64,000 nt of DNA from an uncultured Chloroflexales bacterium (GTDB lineage: Bacteria > Chloroflexota > Chloroflexia > Chloroflexales > Chloroflexaceae). How positions within the stretch are numbered: the first letter of the stretch is position 1; each line of letters opens with the position of its first letter. The stretch spans positions 23,878 through 87,877 of the forward strand of contig CALGUG010000002.1 in the NCBI GenBank assembly GCA_937902315.1. The letters are read 5' to 3'. A program made the translations under genes and the position numbers. Below, in pieces: positions 1 to 9,209 of the stretch. The notes under the pieces were generated by a model that was not told where the DNA came from, searched no databases, and saw only the letters and a program-made list of their open reading frames with translations.

Positions 1-1695
1 GAGCGCTATTTGCAAGAGCTCGAGAAGAGCTATGCGCTTGAACACAGCTCGTTGCAAGCCCGAGAGCCTCACTACTCACCCACGGATCACCCGCAACACC
101 TCTTGCGCATGATCGAGCTGAGCTTTGAGCGTATTGTGAACGATGAGCTGGCGGTGAAGCTTATGCAGATGCTGGCTTATGCTGCACCGGGCGAGTTGAT
201 GCAGCGCTTTGTGATCGATGCCTGTTTGTCGGAATACGATTCGACGGCGCTTTCGGAAAGTCTAGAGCGCTTGGCTGCCTTGGCGCTGATCCGTCTGCAA
301 GATGATGGCAGTGTGTGGATGCACCGTTTGATCGCAGACTTTATGTTGTTGAGACATCCCGCTGAGGCGATACGTAGCCGATTGGAGCAAGGGATCGACC
401 AGTTGATCAAGTCCAAGTATAACGATCATCCTCAGCAGGTCGAGCTTTTGCAACAGTTGGAAGCGCAACTGCGTTGGTTGGCGGATAAGATTCTAGAGCG
501 TGGTGGTCGCCAAGCAGGTATGCTGGCCTATTGGTTCGCCTATCACCTCTGGTTACGAGCGCGGGCGGATCAATCGGAATACTACTTAACCAAGCTCTAT
601 ACGCTCTACAAGCAGCCATCCAGTCACGACGATCTGTCGATGCTTGCCAATGTCTGTGAGTTGCTTGGCTTAGTTCAACAGATGAAAGGGCGCTTTGCTG
701 AGTCTCGCGATTGGTTCCAAGAATGTCTGGATATTCGCAGTGAGATTCTTGATCCAGACGATCCCGATCTTGCTACGGCCCACAACAATTTGGGACACAT
801 CTGCTATGTCTACCATGATCTGAATGCAGGCGAGGACAATGTCTTTCGAGCTATGGAAATGCGCCGTCGTTTGCTTGGATTACGGCATCACAATACTGCG
901 CGAAGCATCAACAATATGGCCTATATCTTCAATCGCCAAGGCCGTTGGCGGCGAGCCGAGCGCTATTTCAAGCTCGCTCTCAAGATCCGCAGCGAATTAG
1001 GCGCTTGGGAGGTGGATCTTTTACAAAACAAAATGAATCTTGTGTATGTTGCGCTTGAACAAGGCCACTGCGCTAAGGCGCGCTGCCTGCTCGAAGAGCT
1101 GCTTGCCCAGCCGCAGCCTGAGCATGGTCGCCAGTTGGTGAGTTACGCCGATGCCCTCTGGCGTCTGGGTCAGGTCGAGCTAGTCGAAGGCAAGATCGAG
1201 CGTGCCCAAGAACTGTTTGAGCGGGCCTACTCCTGTTTTACAGAAATGATGCAGCCAAACAATATCGAAGTGCTCGATCTACAAATCGACCAAGCTAAGG
1301 TCTTGATCTTGAAAGGCGAGTACCAGCGGGCGTGCGAACTACTCGACGAGATCAGTCACGAGATTAGCGAGCAGTTTGGCGCTCGCCACTTCTGGATGCT
1401 GCGCGTCTACGAAGCTTATGTGATGCTTGAACTCGCCCGAGGTCATGCTCAAGCAGCCGAAGAAGCTGCTCGAAATTACCTCTATGTCTCGTGCAACTGC
1501 ACCGCCGACCAACACCCGCGCATCGCGCACGCCCATCGCCTGCTTGCCACGAGCTTGGCTATCCAAAAGCACCTCGACGAGGCTAAAGATCAGATCACGC
1601 TCGCCTACGACTTGGCTCAAAAGCGCTTGACGCTCGATCACCCTTGGCGCCAAGCGATTGAACAAGAATATGCTCGCTTAGTGGCTACAGCTTGA
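1..1695 (+). CDS. STAND/NB-ARC-type regulator with C-terminal TPRs (5' end outside window)
   Basis: The reading frame is open from the first base, so this is the last ~564 residues of a longer protein. Residues ~30-125 look like the winged-helix segment that follows an NB-ARC-type NTPase (HPQHLLRMIELSFERI, then VWMHRLIADFMLLR). The rest is a run of TPR helical hairpins (DLATAHNNLGHICY, NTARSINNMAYIFNRQG, LWRLGQVELVEGKIERA). In such STAND proteins the TPRs sense a ligand or partner and the upstream NTPase acts as a switch; the N-terminal effector (often TIR, SARP or protease) is not visible. A strong terminator follows 25 bp after the stop. The family is clear, the biological role is not. Confidence 0.75.
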   Translation, partial: ERYLQELEKSYALEHSSLQAREPHYSPTDHPQHLLRMIELSFERIVNDELAVKLMQMLAYAAPGELMQRFVIDACLSEYDSTALSESLERLAALALIRLQDDGSVWMHRLIADFMLLRHPAEAIRSRLEQGIDQLIKSKYNDHPQQVELLQQLEAQLRWLADKILERGGRQAGMLAYWFAYHLWLRARADQSEYYLTKLYTLYKQPSSHDDLSMLANVCELLGLVQQMKGRFAESRDWFQECLDIRSEILDPDDPDLATAHNNLGHICYVYHDLNAGEDNVFRAMEMRRRLLGLRHHNTARSINNMAYIFNRQGRWRRAERYFKLALKIRSELGAWEVDLLQNKMNLVYVALEQGHCAKARCLLEELLAQPQPEHGRQLVSYADALWRLGQVELVEGKIERAQELFERAYSCFTEMMQPNNIEVLDLQIDQAKVLILKGEYQRACELLDEISHEISEQFGARHFWMLRVYEAYVMLELARGHAQAAEEAARNYLYVSCNCTADQHPRIAHAHRLLATSLAIQKHLDEAKDQITLAYDLAQKRLTLDHPWRQAIEQEYARLVATA

Positions 1696-1720
1696 TCGTT
1701 CAACAGCGATACCAAACACA

Positions 1721-1761
1721 AAAGGGATCTCGCTTAGCACACGAGATCCCTTTCGTTTTTT
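1721..1761 (+). terminator. Rho-independent terminator
   Basis: Perfect stem AAAGGGATCTCG / CGAGATCCCTTT with a short loop, followed by CGTTTTTT. It ends the TPR-protein transcript. Confidence 0.85.
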
Positions 1762-1790
1762 AGCGCATCCGCTCGATATGTCCGTCTCTT

Positions 1791-1860
1791 AGGCGGAGAG
1801 TTCCTTAGCTCTCATTCGGTCCTTACCGCGTCCGCCTACGGCTACCAACCTCCCGCCCTC
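1791..1860 (+). repeat. Dispersed GC-rich repeat, module A (copy 1)
   Basis: Contains the family core GCGTCCGCCTACGGCTACCA preceded by CATTCGGTCCTTAC and GGCGGAGAG. About 15 copies in both orientations occur between genes of this window. The stretch 1762-1981 holds nothing else that I recognise. Confidence 0.8.
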
Positions 1861-1981
1861 CAAAACGAGCGATCAGCCTTCGGCGATGCGCAGCTTTGTC
1901 GAATTTTGCTGTCGAACAAAGTGCCGCTCGTTGCCTCGTTTTCAAAGGCGCGCCGTAGAGGCAGGTCTTTTAGCAAGCGCC

Positions 1982-3085
1982 CTAGCCGATCTGAAAGAGC
2001 TTCACAAGCATCAGGCTGATCGTAAGCAGTACAATCAGCGATGTGATAACCGCCCCGCCGACTCGCCAGCCCGTTTTGCCGATCACACGGATATCGACAC
2101 TCAAGCCGAGGGCCGCCATAGCCGCTACCGTTAGCCAACGGCTGATCTCGCGCAACTGCCCGGCCAAGCCTGTCGGCAAGATGTCGAAGCTGCGTAAGAC
2201 GGCCAAACCCAAGAAGCCAAGGATAAACCACGGCAAAAGGCGCCGCCACTGAATTGCCTTGTTTGCACTATACTTGTGTCGACTCAGACTCAAAAAGATC
2301 ACGATCGGGCTCAACATCAGCACGCGCACCAGCTTAACCAACGTGCCAATCTCGCCGCTGATGCTGCTGACTGGCAGGGTCGCGGCCAGCACTTGTGGCA
2401 CAGCATAAACCGTTAGCCCAGCGATAACTCCATATTGATAGAGACTCAGCTCAAAGATCGGGATCAAGAGTGGCAGGCTTAAGACCACAACAACCCCGAT
2501 CACGGCGGTCAAAGAGATCGAACTGGCGATATCTTCCGGCTCGGCTTCGATCAAGGGTGCGACCGCTGCGATCGCGCTGTTGCCGCAGATCGAGTTGCCC
2601 ACCGCTACAAGCGTCGCCTGCTTAGGATTCAGACCGAACGCCTTGCCGAGCAAGCGGCTTACTGTAATGCTTAAGCCAACCGTCAGCATGATTGTAAGCA
2701 GCAGTAATGGGCCAGCCGCCAATACCTCGGGCAGGTTGATCGACGCGCCTAGTAGCACAACCCCAAATTCGAGCAGCTCTTTGCTGGTGAAAGAGACACC
2801 CGCCTTCATCGCTGCGCCTAAGCCGAACAGCGTGCGCCAGAGCATGCCGATCAGAATGGCAAAGACAATCGCTTCTAGCCAAGCTTGGCCGAGCAGGCGC
2901 TCCTGCAGCGTTTGTGCGCCCCAAGCGAGCAGGCTGATCAGCCCCGCAAGCCCGATTCCCGGGCCTAGTTGTTTCAAGTATGTGTAGTTGTTAATCCAGT
3001 GTTCTCGTGTAGTGTAAGAATGCACAGCAGACCTCGGTATGTATGCTTCGAAAAGTGGTCTGCCTTTAGGATAGAGAAAAAACAT
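1982..3085 (-). CDS. YeiH/UPF0324 family putative sulfate exporter
   Basis: A polytopic membrane protein of 367 residues with about ten hydrophobic segments. The family signature around GNSICGNSAI and the upstream GVVLLGASINLPEV match the YeiH (PF03601) family, usually ~340 residues; the extra length is a ~30-residue hydrophilic N-terminus, so the true start may lie downstream. Members are predicted inner-membrane exporters of sulfate or related small anions. It is transcribed divergently from a LysR regulator 97 bp away, the classical yeiH-yeiE arrangement, so regulation by that neighbour is likely. Family is clear; substrate is inferred. Confidence 0.85.
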   Translation of the reverse strand: MFFLYPKGRPLFEAYIPRSAVHSYTTREHWINNYTYLKQLGPGIGLAGLISLLAWGAQTLQERLLGQAWLEAIVFAILIGMLWRTLFGLGAAMKAGVSFTSKELLEFGVVLLGASINLPEVLAAGPLLLLTIMLTVGLSITVSRLLGKAFGLNPKQATLVAVGNSICGNSAIAAVAPLIEAEPEDIASSISLTAVIGVVVVLSLPLLIPIFELSLYQYGVIAGLTVYAVPQVLAATLPVSSISGEIGTLVKLVRVLMLSPIVIFLSLSRHKYSANKAIQWRRLLPWFILGFLGLAVLRSFDILPTGLAGQLREISRWLTVAAMAALGLSVDIRVIGKTGWRVGGAVITSLIVLLTISLMLVKLFQIG

Positions 3086-3100
3086 TTATAACGCCAATGC

Positions 3101-3111
3101 ATAGATTCTAT
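3101..3111. promoter_or_regulatory. Possible LysR-type operator
   Basis: The dyad ATAGA-T-TCTAT lies in the yeiH/lysR divergent spacer and fits the LysR T-N9/11-A pattern. Suggestive only. Confidence 0.35.
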
Positions 3112-3181
3112 AGCGACGATAACTTGCGCTTATATGATTTTCGATCTATGCTTGCCAGACAGGCTCGTACACAGGTAAGCG

Positions 3182-4144
3182 ATGCTGAATCTTCATCTAC
3201 TACGGATCTTTTTGTATGTTGCTGAGCAAAAGAGCTTTAGTCGCGCGGCAGAGCTCATGTACATCAGCCAGCCCGCCATCTCGCGCGGTGTGCAAGAGCT
3301 AGAGCGCCAGCTTCACACCACGCTGATCGACCGTTCTGGCCCGTGCATCCGCCTCACCGAGGCTGGGACGGTGCTCTTTCGCCACGCTCAGCAGCTGTTT
3401 GCGATCGAGCGCTCGGCCGAACGCGCCCTCTCAGAGTTGAACGACCTCTCTCAGGGCCATCTGGCGATTGGGGCCAGCACAACCATCGGGATTTATCTGC
3501 TGCCGCGCCTGCTGGGCGAGTTCCAGCGTCGCTATCGTGGTTTGAAGCTCTTTCTCGATATCGGCAACACGCTACAGATCCTCGAGCGCCTACATACAAC
3601 GCCGCTCGATATCGCCTTTGTCGAGGGGCCAGTGCATGCCGAACAGGTCATCTGCAGCATGTGGCGTAGCGACTTGCTCGTGCCGATCTGCGCTCCCGAC
3701 CATCATTTGCTGCAAGAACAGGAGCTGACGGTGCAGATGGCGCTCGCAGAGCCGTTTTTAATTCGCGAGGCTGGCTCGGGCACGCGCGAGGTGATCGAAA
3801 GCGAGTTCACCCAAGCCGGTTGGGAGATGAACATTGCGATGGAGTTGGGTAGCACCGAGGCGATTAAACAGGCCGTTGCAGCCGGGCTAGGTATCTCGAT
3901 TCTTTCGCGCGCCACGCTCGATCAAGAGCTTGCCCTCGGGCGTCTTAGCCTGCTGAATCTCCCTGAACTATGTTTTACCCGCAGCTTGATCCAAGTTGAA
4001 GTGCGCGACCGACCGCGCAGCCGTGCCTTGAGCGCTTTTCTCGATTTTATGGCGCAGGAGAGCTCAAGCGTTTCAGCAGATGGGGCGGCTTATGGCTACA
4101 CTTCTTGGGGGCGCACAATGACACCAAAGAGCTGCATCAAATAG
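3182..4144 (+). CDS. LysR family transcriptional regulator (CysB/YeiE-like)
   Basis: 320 residues. Residues 1-60 are a LysR winged HTH (FLYVAEQKSFSRAAELMYIS, QPAISRGVQELERQL), followed by a linker helix and a periplasmic-binding-protein-like effector domain (residues ~90-290, GHLAIGASTTIGIYLLPRLL and REAGSGTREVIE). This effector pattern is typical of the CysB/CysL/YeiE branch. The divergent yeiH gene is the probable target. The last ~17 codons overlap the convergent pentapeptide-repeat gene by 49 bp, which leaves a non-homologous tail. Confidence 0.88.
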   Translation: MLNLHLLRIFLYVAEQKSFSRAAELMYISQPAISRGVQELERQLHTTLIDRSGPCIRLTEAGTVLFRHAQQLFAIERSAERALSELNDLSQGHLAIGASTTIGIYLLPRLLGEFQRRYRGLKLFLDIGNTLQILERLHTTPLDIAFVEGPVHAEQVICSMWRSDLLVPICAPDHHLLQEQELTVQMALAEPFLIREAGSGTREVIESEFTQAGWEMNIAMELGSTEAIKQAVAAGLGISILSRATLDQELALGRLSLLNLPELCFTRSLIQVEVRDRPRSRALSAFLDFMAQESSSVSADGAAYGYTSWGRTMTPKSCIK

Positions 4145-4767
4145 AGCGCTTGCTCTTCATCGACGATCGCGCCAACTAAGTTTGCTAGCGAGATTTGTAC
4201 ACCTTGGAGCTGAGAGCCGCGTAGATCGGCGCCTTTCAGCTTGGCGTTGCGCAAATCGGCTCGCGATAGATCGCAGTTGCGGAAGACCGCGTCCGCCAGA
4301 TTGCTGCCATCGAAGCTGGCCTCTTGAAAAGAGCATTGCTCAAAGCGCGCTTGTTTAAAGCTGCTATTCCAGATGCGCGCCAGATTCAGATTGCAGCGAT
4401 GTACCTGCAGATCTTCCAGATCGGCATCGATCAATTTGATCCCCAGCATGCGGCTATTGAAGAATGCGTCACGACGAAGGTAGGCTTTCTCTAAGCTGCA
4501 ATTGGCGAGATCGGAGTTTTCGATTCGGCAGTCGAGCAGTTGGGCGCGCAAAAGCTCTGCGGCTTGCAGATGGAGCTTATGGGCTATAACTTGTTCGAGA
4601 CAGATGTCTTCGGCCTGTTGACCATCGAGCCGAGCCTCGTTCCAGCGCTGTTGAAAGCAGTATTCTTCGCTGACGATGCTTTCTTTCTGATCGATCTGCT
4701 GCAGTTCGCTTAATTCGATCTGAGGTTGATCGATCTGACCGCTGCTCGCTCGTTTGCGGGGAGGCAT
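4096..4767 (-). CDS. Pentapeptide-repeat protein
   Basis: 223 residues. From about residue 65 onward the sequence follows the A(D/N)Lxx five-residue periodicity (NSDLANCSLEKAYL, DGSNLADAVFRNCDLSRADL, KGADLRGSQLQGV), predicting a right-handed quadrilateral beta-helix. The N-terminal ~60 residues are polar, with no signal peptide or membrane segment, so the protein is probably cytoplasmic. Function cannot be inferred from the fold alone: some members mimic DNA (Qnr), most are scaffolds. It lies convergent to the LysR gene and 127 bp downstream of the nucleoside hydrolase in the same direction, with a terminator between. Confidence 0.8.
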   Translation of the reverse strand: MPPRKRASSGQIDQPQIELSELQQIDQKESIVSEEYCFQQRWNEARLDGQQAEDICLEQVIAHKLHLQAAELLRAQLLDCRIENSDLANCSLEKAYLRRDAFFNSRMLGIKLIDADLEDLQVHRCNLNLARIWNSSFKQARFEQCSFQEASFDGSNLADAVFRNCDLSRADLRNAKLKGADLRGSQLQGVQISLANLVGAIVDEEQALYLMQLFGVIVRPQEV

Positions 4768-4850
4768 ACCACTGCCTTTCTGTACAAACCGGCACAGCCA
4801 GGCCGGAAAACGCTTTTCCTCTTCTGTTTCTATAGCCTACGACCAAATAC

Positions 4851-4880
4851 AAAGGGGAGCTGGCCTCGACCAACTCCCCA
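4851..4880 (-). terminator. Rho-independent terminator
   Basis: On the minus strand GGGGAGTTGG / CCAGCTCCCC (one mismatch) followed by TTTGTATTT. It ends the nucleoside hydrolase transcript. Confidence 0.65.
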
Positions 4881-4894
4881 AAGCTCGCTAGCGA

Positions 4895-5782
4895 CTATGT
4901 ATAAGCCTCGGTCACGGCGAAGAAGTGATCGAAGAAGGCTTGTGGATCGACTGTGAGCGCAACTTCGTGTTGTCCTTCGGGGTTGGCCTTCCAGGCGGTG
5001 TGGCCGCCTAGACGGCTGCTCTCGATCTCGACCTCCACATCGCCGCGCTCAAAACCGCAGATCGAATCTTCGAAGATCGTTACAGCGGCCAGCGGATCGT
5101 GGAAGGTGATATGGGGCGCGCGCTCGAACCAGACCTCGGCGAAGTCGCGCACCGGCAGCAGCAGGCGCGAGGTAAAGCGCTCGCGCACCTCGTTCGAGTC
5201 CATCTTGACCTGCAGCGTCACATCGAGCCCGATCGAGCGATGCACGGGCGGCTTAGCACGATAGACAATGGCCGAGGCGTGCGGATCAACGAACGAATTC
5301 CACTCCGAAACGGGCGAACGTGGCATATTGCGCGTGAAGTTGCCGCACATCAGTACCAAGCTCTTGAGCAGGCTGGGAATCTCGGGGTCGATTGAGAAGA
5401 GCAGGGCAATATTGGTCATTGGGCCGATCGCCAGTAGCGTGACTTCGCCTGGATTGGCGCGAATGGTCTGGCGCAAGAACTCGATCGCTTCGCCCTGCGG
5501 GAACTTCGTTTCGTGTTCCCAGCGCCCCAAGGCGGCGGTCTGCGGCGAACGCCCTTGTTTTTGGGGAATCAAGAGCGGCTCGGCCACGCCCGGATAGATC
5601 GGAATATCTTTACCGGCGGCTTTGCAGAGCGCACTGGCTAGTTTGGCGCGCTCGACAGGCTCGCCAGTGACAGTGGTAATACCCAAAAGGTCACACTTGG
5701 GCTGAGCGAGCAGATAGGCTAAACAGACGGCATCGTCGATATCAGAGCCGATATCGGTGTCAAGCAGGACTTTGGTTGACAT
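4895..5782 (-). CDS. Inosine-uridine preferring nucleoside hydrolase
   Basis: 295 residues. The N-terminal DTDIGSDIDDA cluster is the Ca2+/ribose-binding signature of the IunH/RihA family, and a C-terminal HDPLAAV provides the late metal/ribose ligand. These enzymes cleave the N-glycosidic bond of ribonucleosides for base salvage in the cytoplasm. A Shine-Dalgarno AGGAAATTCCC precedes the ATG. The gene is monocistronic and divergent from rplI. Substrate preference cannot be told from sequence. Confidence 0.9.
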   Translation of the reverse strand: MSTKVLLDTDIGSDIDDAVCLAYLLAQPKCDLLGITTVTGEPVERAKLASALCKAAGKDIPIYPGVAEPLLIPQKQGRSPQTAALGRWEHETKFPQGEAIEFLRQTIRANPGEVTLLAIGPMTNIALLFSIDPEIPSLLKSLVLMCGNFTRNMPRSPVSEWNSFVDPHASAIVYRAKPPVHRSIGLDVTLQVKMDSNEVRERFTSRLLLPVRDFAEVWFERAPHITFHDPLAAVTIFEDSICGFERGDVEVEIESSRLGGHTAWKANPEGQHEVALTVDPQAFFDHFFAVTEAYT

Positions 5783-5802
5783 GGGAATTTCCTATGAATA
5801 AA

Positions 5803-5831
5803 TTGACGCGACCTTTGCAGTATGGTACCAT
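5803..5831 (+). promoter_or_regulatory. Likely sigma-70 promoter of rplI with palindromic -10 region
   Basis: TTGACG, 17-nt spacer, TACCAT, about 70 bp before rplI. The -10 region overlaps the perfect palindrome ATGGTACCAT (5822-5831), which could serve as an operator. Confidence 0.5.
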
Positions 5832-5902
5832 ACATAGCGTTCGCCACCGCCGGGTGGATTGTAACCTTTTGTCTTATTACCGATCTGTTAGGGAGAACTT
5901 TC

Positions 5903-6433
5903 GTGGGTACCAAAATGAAAGTGTTGCTCACCAAAGATGTAGAACATCTTGGGCGGGCAGGCGATTTGAAGGAAGTGAGCGGCGGTTACGGTCGCAATTT
6001 CCTCATTCCTCAGGGCCTTGCAGTACTTGCTACCAAGGGTCAGGTCAAGCAGGCCGAAGAGCGTTTGAAGGCTGAGCGCCGTCGCATTGAGATCGCTCGC
6101 CGCGATGCTGAAGCCGTTGCAGCACGTTTGACCGGCCAAACCCTGCGCTTTGTGGAGCGCGTAGGCGAGCAAGATCGTCTCTACGGTTCCGTTACCAATG
6201 TTGATATTGCCAACAAGATCCAAGAGCAGCTCTCGATCGAGGTCGACCGCCGCCGCATCGAGTTGGAAGATCCGATCAAGCGTGTTGGTAACTACCCGGT
6301 TAAGATTCAGATCGCTGCCGGTGTTTCGGCTGTTATTAATGTTGTTGTTGAGGGCGAGGGTGGCAGCCCTGAAGCCGCTCCTGCCGAGGCAAGCGAGTCG
6401 AGCGAGACGAGCGAAGAGGCCGCAGCCGAATAA
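5903..6433 (+). CDS. rplI: 50S ribosomal protein bL9
   Basis: 176 residues. The N-terminal rRNA-binding domain is canonical (KVLLTKDVEHLGRAGDLKEV, then GYGRNFLIPQGLA), followed by the long connecting helix and the C-terminal domain. Residues after ~150 form an acidic Ala/Glu/Ser tail not found in most bL9 proteins. I chose the GTG at 5903 because GGGAG lies 7 nt upstream of it; the ATG at 5915, which gives the conventional MKVLL start, is ~19 nt from that site. bL9 binds 23S rRNA near L1 and helps maintain the reading frame. It stands alone here, not in the usual rpsF-ssb-rpsR operon. Confidence 0.95.
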   Translation: MGTKMKVLLTKDVEHLGRAGDLKEVSGGYGRNFLIPQGLAVLATKGQVKQAEERLKAERRRIEIARRDAEAVAARLTGQTLRFVERVGEQDRLYGSVTNVDIANKIQEQLSIEVDRRRIELEDPIKRVGNYPVKIQIAAGVSAVINVVVEGEGGSPEAAPAEASESSETSEEAAAE

Positions 6434-6463
6434 TCCCAAGAAGAAAAATGTTCTTGTGCGAGG

Positions 6464-6487
6464 GCCGTGTTTTTCGAGCACGGCTTT
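6464..6487 (+). terminator. Weak terminator after rplI
   Basis: Stem GCCGTG / CACGGC with a loop of about nine bases followed by TTTCTGCTTT. Confidence 0.5.
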
Positions 6488-6520
6488 CTGCTTTACAGGA
6501 AGCTCTTTTTAACAGCTTTT

Positions 6521-6618
6521 CGATATCATAACGAATCCGTTTAAAGACGCGCATACTCACAACAAACATAGTTGAGTTCCGCACTGTCGAAGTTCAAAGA
6601 GCGACAAGCTAAACGGAT
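6521..6618 (+). repeat. Diverged MITE-like element, module B
   Basis: Ends ACGAATCCGTTTAAAGAC and AACGGATTCG are imperfect versions of the B-family inverted termini, and the internal GTTCCGCACTGTCGAAG matches the family's conserved centre. Confidence 0.5.
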
Positions 6619-6626
6619 TCGCTAGC

Positions 6627-6664
6627 AAAAGGGGCGTTCGGAATTTCCGAACACCCCTTTTGTA
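6627..6664. terminator. Bidirectional rho-independent terminator
   Basis: Near-perfect stem AAAAGGGGCGTTCGGAA / TTCCGAACACCCCTTTT, with A-run and T-run on the two sides. It can serve both rplI and the convergent SPFH operon. Confidence 0.85.
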
Positions 6665-6730
6665 TTGCAGGCTTGTTTGTGTTGATACAAAATCGCTATA
6701 GACCTGTGCGAGAACTGAGCGCCAATCGCA

Positions 6731-7630
6731 TTAGTTTTCGGAAGCAGCGTAGAGCTTAGCGAGCTGCGGGCTATTGCTCGGCATCAGAGTGATCTCGGCT
6801 TTGCTATCGATCAACTGTTGCGTCTCTAAGATCTCGAAGAGCGCCTCGGCGATCTCGGGATCTTTGGCGATCTCTTGCAGAGCAGCGCCAACGATCGAGG
6901 GGCGCATCGCTTCGGCCTTTGCGAACTCGATGGCGGCCTTGCGCTCGGCGGTGCTAGCGATGATGCTCACTTGGTTGGCGCCATCTTGGCGAATGGCCGA
7001 GGTGACTTGGCGCAGACGGTTGACGACCTTCTCTTCGATTTGGCGGATCATACCGTAGTCGCGGAAGTGTACCTTACGGATGTAGACAGAACCGAGTTTA
7101 TAGCCCCATTCGCTCGACTTGGGCGACACTTCATCGCGTACAGCGCGGCTCATGCCGTGGCGGTTTTCCAACATATCGGCCAGCGGCATATTGCTGAGCG
7201 AGCGCACCGCTGCGTTGCTGACGTTGGCTGCCAACGAGCCGTGCGGATCGGCATTTTTAAACAGATAGGCGACCGGATCGCTGATGTACATCTCGTACCA
7301 GATACCGATACCCATAGGCGCGCCCTCTTCGGAGTTGACCGGCTGGCTGCGCAGATAGTTCTGGTCGAGGCGCATATCCAAAACGTGGCGGCGGCCCATC
7401 CAAGTGATCAAGAAGGCATCCAAACCGAGGGTGAGCGGCAGGAAGTAGAAGCCCGGTTCGCGCAAAACGGCCCGAACCTTACCGAACAGCACATAGACGT
7501 GGCAGGTGCCTTCGTAGACGATGGTGTAAAAGCCCAACAGCCGCAGTATGCCTAAGAACGAAGGAACAAAGATGAAGCAGAGTACGAACGAGATTATCGC
7601 GGTTAGGAAAAATGTGATAAGCGCTTCCAT
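6731..7630 (-). CDS. SPFH/band 7 domain membrane protein
   Basis: 299 residues. A hydrophobic N-terminus (residues ~5-40) anchors the protein. An SPFH-like domain follows (YVLFGKVRAVLREPGFYFLP, VRSLSNMPLADMLENR), then an alanine/glutamate-rich helical segment (STAERKAAIEFAKAEAMRPS). SPFH proteins (stomatin, flotillin, HflK/C) form large ring-like membrane assemblies that organise lipids or proteases. The start has AGAGGTG nine bases upstream. It begins 1 bp after the stop of the companion SPFH gene, so the two are co-transcribed and may form a hetero-oligomer as HflK/HflC do, though neither is a clear HflK or HflC orthologue. Confidence 0.82.
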   Translation of the reverse strand: MEALITFFLTAIISFVLCFIFVPSFLGILRLLGFYTIVYEGTCHVYVLFGKVRAVLREPGFYFLPLTLGLDAFLITWMGRRHVLDMRLDQNYLRSQPVNSEEGAPMGIGIWYEMYISDPVAYLFKNADPHGSLAANVSNAAVRSLSNMPLADMLENRHGMSRAVRDEVSPKSSEWGYKLGSVYIRKVHFRDYGMIRQIEEKVVNRLRQVTSAIRQDGANQVSIIASTAERKAAIEFAKAEAMRPSIVGAALQEIAKDPEIAEALFEILETQQLIDSKAEITLMPSNSPQLAKLYAASEN

Positions 7631-7631
7631 A

Positions 7632-8606
7632 CTACTTCACCTCTTTCACGACGCGCTTGGCGTTGCGGTACAGGCCTAAGCGCACACTGCGCAGATAGGT
7701 CTCGATAGCTCCTGGGCCCTGCTTTTTCAGCTCGGCCAACTGAGCGGCCAGAGCGCGCAGCGGCTCGACCTCGGCTTGGGCTTTGAGTGTTTCGATCTCG
7801 ACAGCGCGGCGCGACTGCACGATCTTTTGATCAGCTGCAGCTTGGGCCAAGCTGATATCGGAAGAAACTTGGTTGTGAGCGGTATTGATCGCTGCGAGCG
7901 CCGACTCGACCTCTTCGGGCGGATCGATCTCGGTGATCAGCGAGGCGTCGAGAATGATGCCGTAGCGAGCCGCCGACGAACGACATTCGCGATCCATATG
8001 CTCGTTGAGGTCGCGCAAGTTTTTGCGCAAGTCGTTGATCGAGACGCCGGTCACAACACTCGAATCGGGGTCGGCATTATCGTTTCGTTGCGGCGCTTCA
8101 AAGTTGGCGATACGCTCGCGCAAGATCGAAACAAAGTAGCCCATAATGTGCACGACTGGTTTTTTCACGCCAAAGAGATAGGCATAGAGGTTGCGCTCAG
8201 AGACTTGGTAGCGAATCTGACCGCGTAAGCCTACGTTGAGCTGGTCTTTGGTGACCGCCTCAAGTGCCATCCCTTGGTGGTTGGCTTGCGGGTTTTCAAG
8301 GTCGGTCGCCATATTGATGGTTTGGGTCGCGACCGAGACCTTGTGAATGCGTTCCCACGGCCACTTGAAATAGGGGCCACCAGGAGGAATAACCCGCACT
8401 TGAGGATAGTTGTACCGCTCTCGTTCCTCGGGATGCAGAAATTCAGCAGCGGGATCGTCGAGCGTACTCTTGCCAATCCGTTCGGCGCGCCCAAAAATCG
8501 TCTTCACGGCACGCTCGTTTTGGTTGACAGTATAGATGCCAGCGAACAAATAACGAACAAGGAACCAAGCGATAAAACCTGCGATTATTCCTGCGAGTAT
8601 GGCCAT
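7632..8606 (-). CDS. SPFH/band 7 domain membrane protein (HflK/prohibitin-like)
   Basis: 324 residues. One N-terminal transmembrane segment (ILAGIIAGFIAWFLVRYLF) is followed by a band 7 domain (IYTVNQNERAVKTIFGRAER ... GQIRYQVSERNLYAYLFGV ... ISILRERIANFE) and a C-terminal helical part rich in Ala/Glu/Arg. I start at the ATG at 8606, which has AAAGGAGAT six bases upstream, not at the in-frame TTG at 8624, which lies within that site. First gene of a two-gene operon with another SPFH protein. Likely a membrane scaffold; its partner protease, if any, is not in this window. Confidence 0.84.
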   Translation of the reverse strand: MAILAGIIAGFIAWFLVRYLFAGIYTVNQNERAVKTIFGRAERIGKSTLDDPAAEFLHPEERERYNYPQVRVIPPGGPYFKWPWERIHKVSVATQTINMATDLENPQANHQGMALEAVTKDQLNVGLRGQIRYQVSERNLYAYLFGVKKPVVHIMGYFVSILRERIANFEAPQRNDNADPDSSVVTGVSINDLRKNLRDLNEHMDRECRSSAARYGIILDASLITEIDPPEEVESALAAINTAHNQVSSDISLAQAAADQKIVQSRRAVEIETLKAQAEVEPLRALAAQLAELKKQGPGAIETYLRSVRLGLYRNAKRVVKEVK

Positions 8607-8978
8607 GCTTTTATCTCCTTTCAAGAGATAGTACGCAAGAAAGCTAAAAAAGTCGCACTACCTCAAGGACGGGCGCTGAACGCTGCGAATTTCCTCCCAA
8701 GAGCAGCAAATCCCAAATTGAGGCTGTCACTATTCTTTGTGTAAGTGTTTTCGAGTTATCGACGCGCGAGTTTGAGCTATCTGATCTGGGCCTTTAGACT
8801 GGTTGCTGGGGATATGAGTGACAAGATCGCCAAAACCTCGTCTTATCATACAATCTCAAAGGCCATCTTGTATAGGCCTTTCAGACGAGCTATTATTACG
8901 AGTTTCTCAAATGCGCTTCATTTTTGGGTTTTCAGGCAGCGAATCAAGCTCGCCTTGGGCCTAACTCTGCTCGTATCG

Positions 8979-9040
8979 AGGCGGAAAGATCGCTAGCTCC
9001 CATTCAGTCCTTGGCGCGTCCGCCTTCGGCTATCAGAGAC
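8979..9040 (+). repeat. Dispersed GC-rich repeat, module A (copy 2)
   Basis: GGCGGAAAGATCG, CCCATTCAGTCCTTG and the core GCGTCCGCCTTCGGCTATCA. Confidence 0.8.
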
Positions 9041-9209
9041 CTTTCCCCTAACGGACAGGGCTAGCGCCTTCGGCGGTGTGGCCCTTGTATCTTCTCCGCC
9101 ATTTCGTTGTTTCCTCGAGGTGCGATGCTTGAAGCTGTGTGAGCGCGCTGTACCTAGCAACGAAGGCAGCGATAGCTCGATGGGCCGAATGGGAGGGCGG
9201 CGAACTTGG

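Noticed and set aside
8745..8996. 83-codon ORF in the gap after the SPFH genes
   Set aside because: No ribosome-binding site, no recognisable domain, atypical composition, and its end runs into an A repeat.
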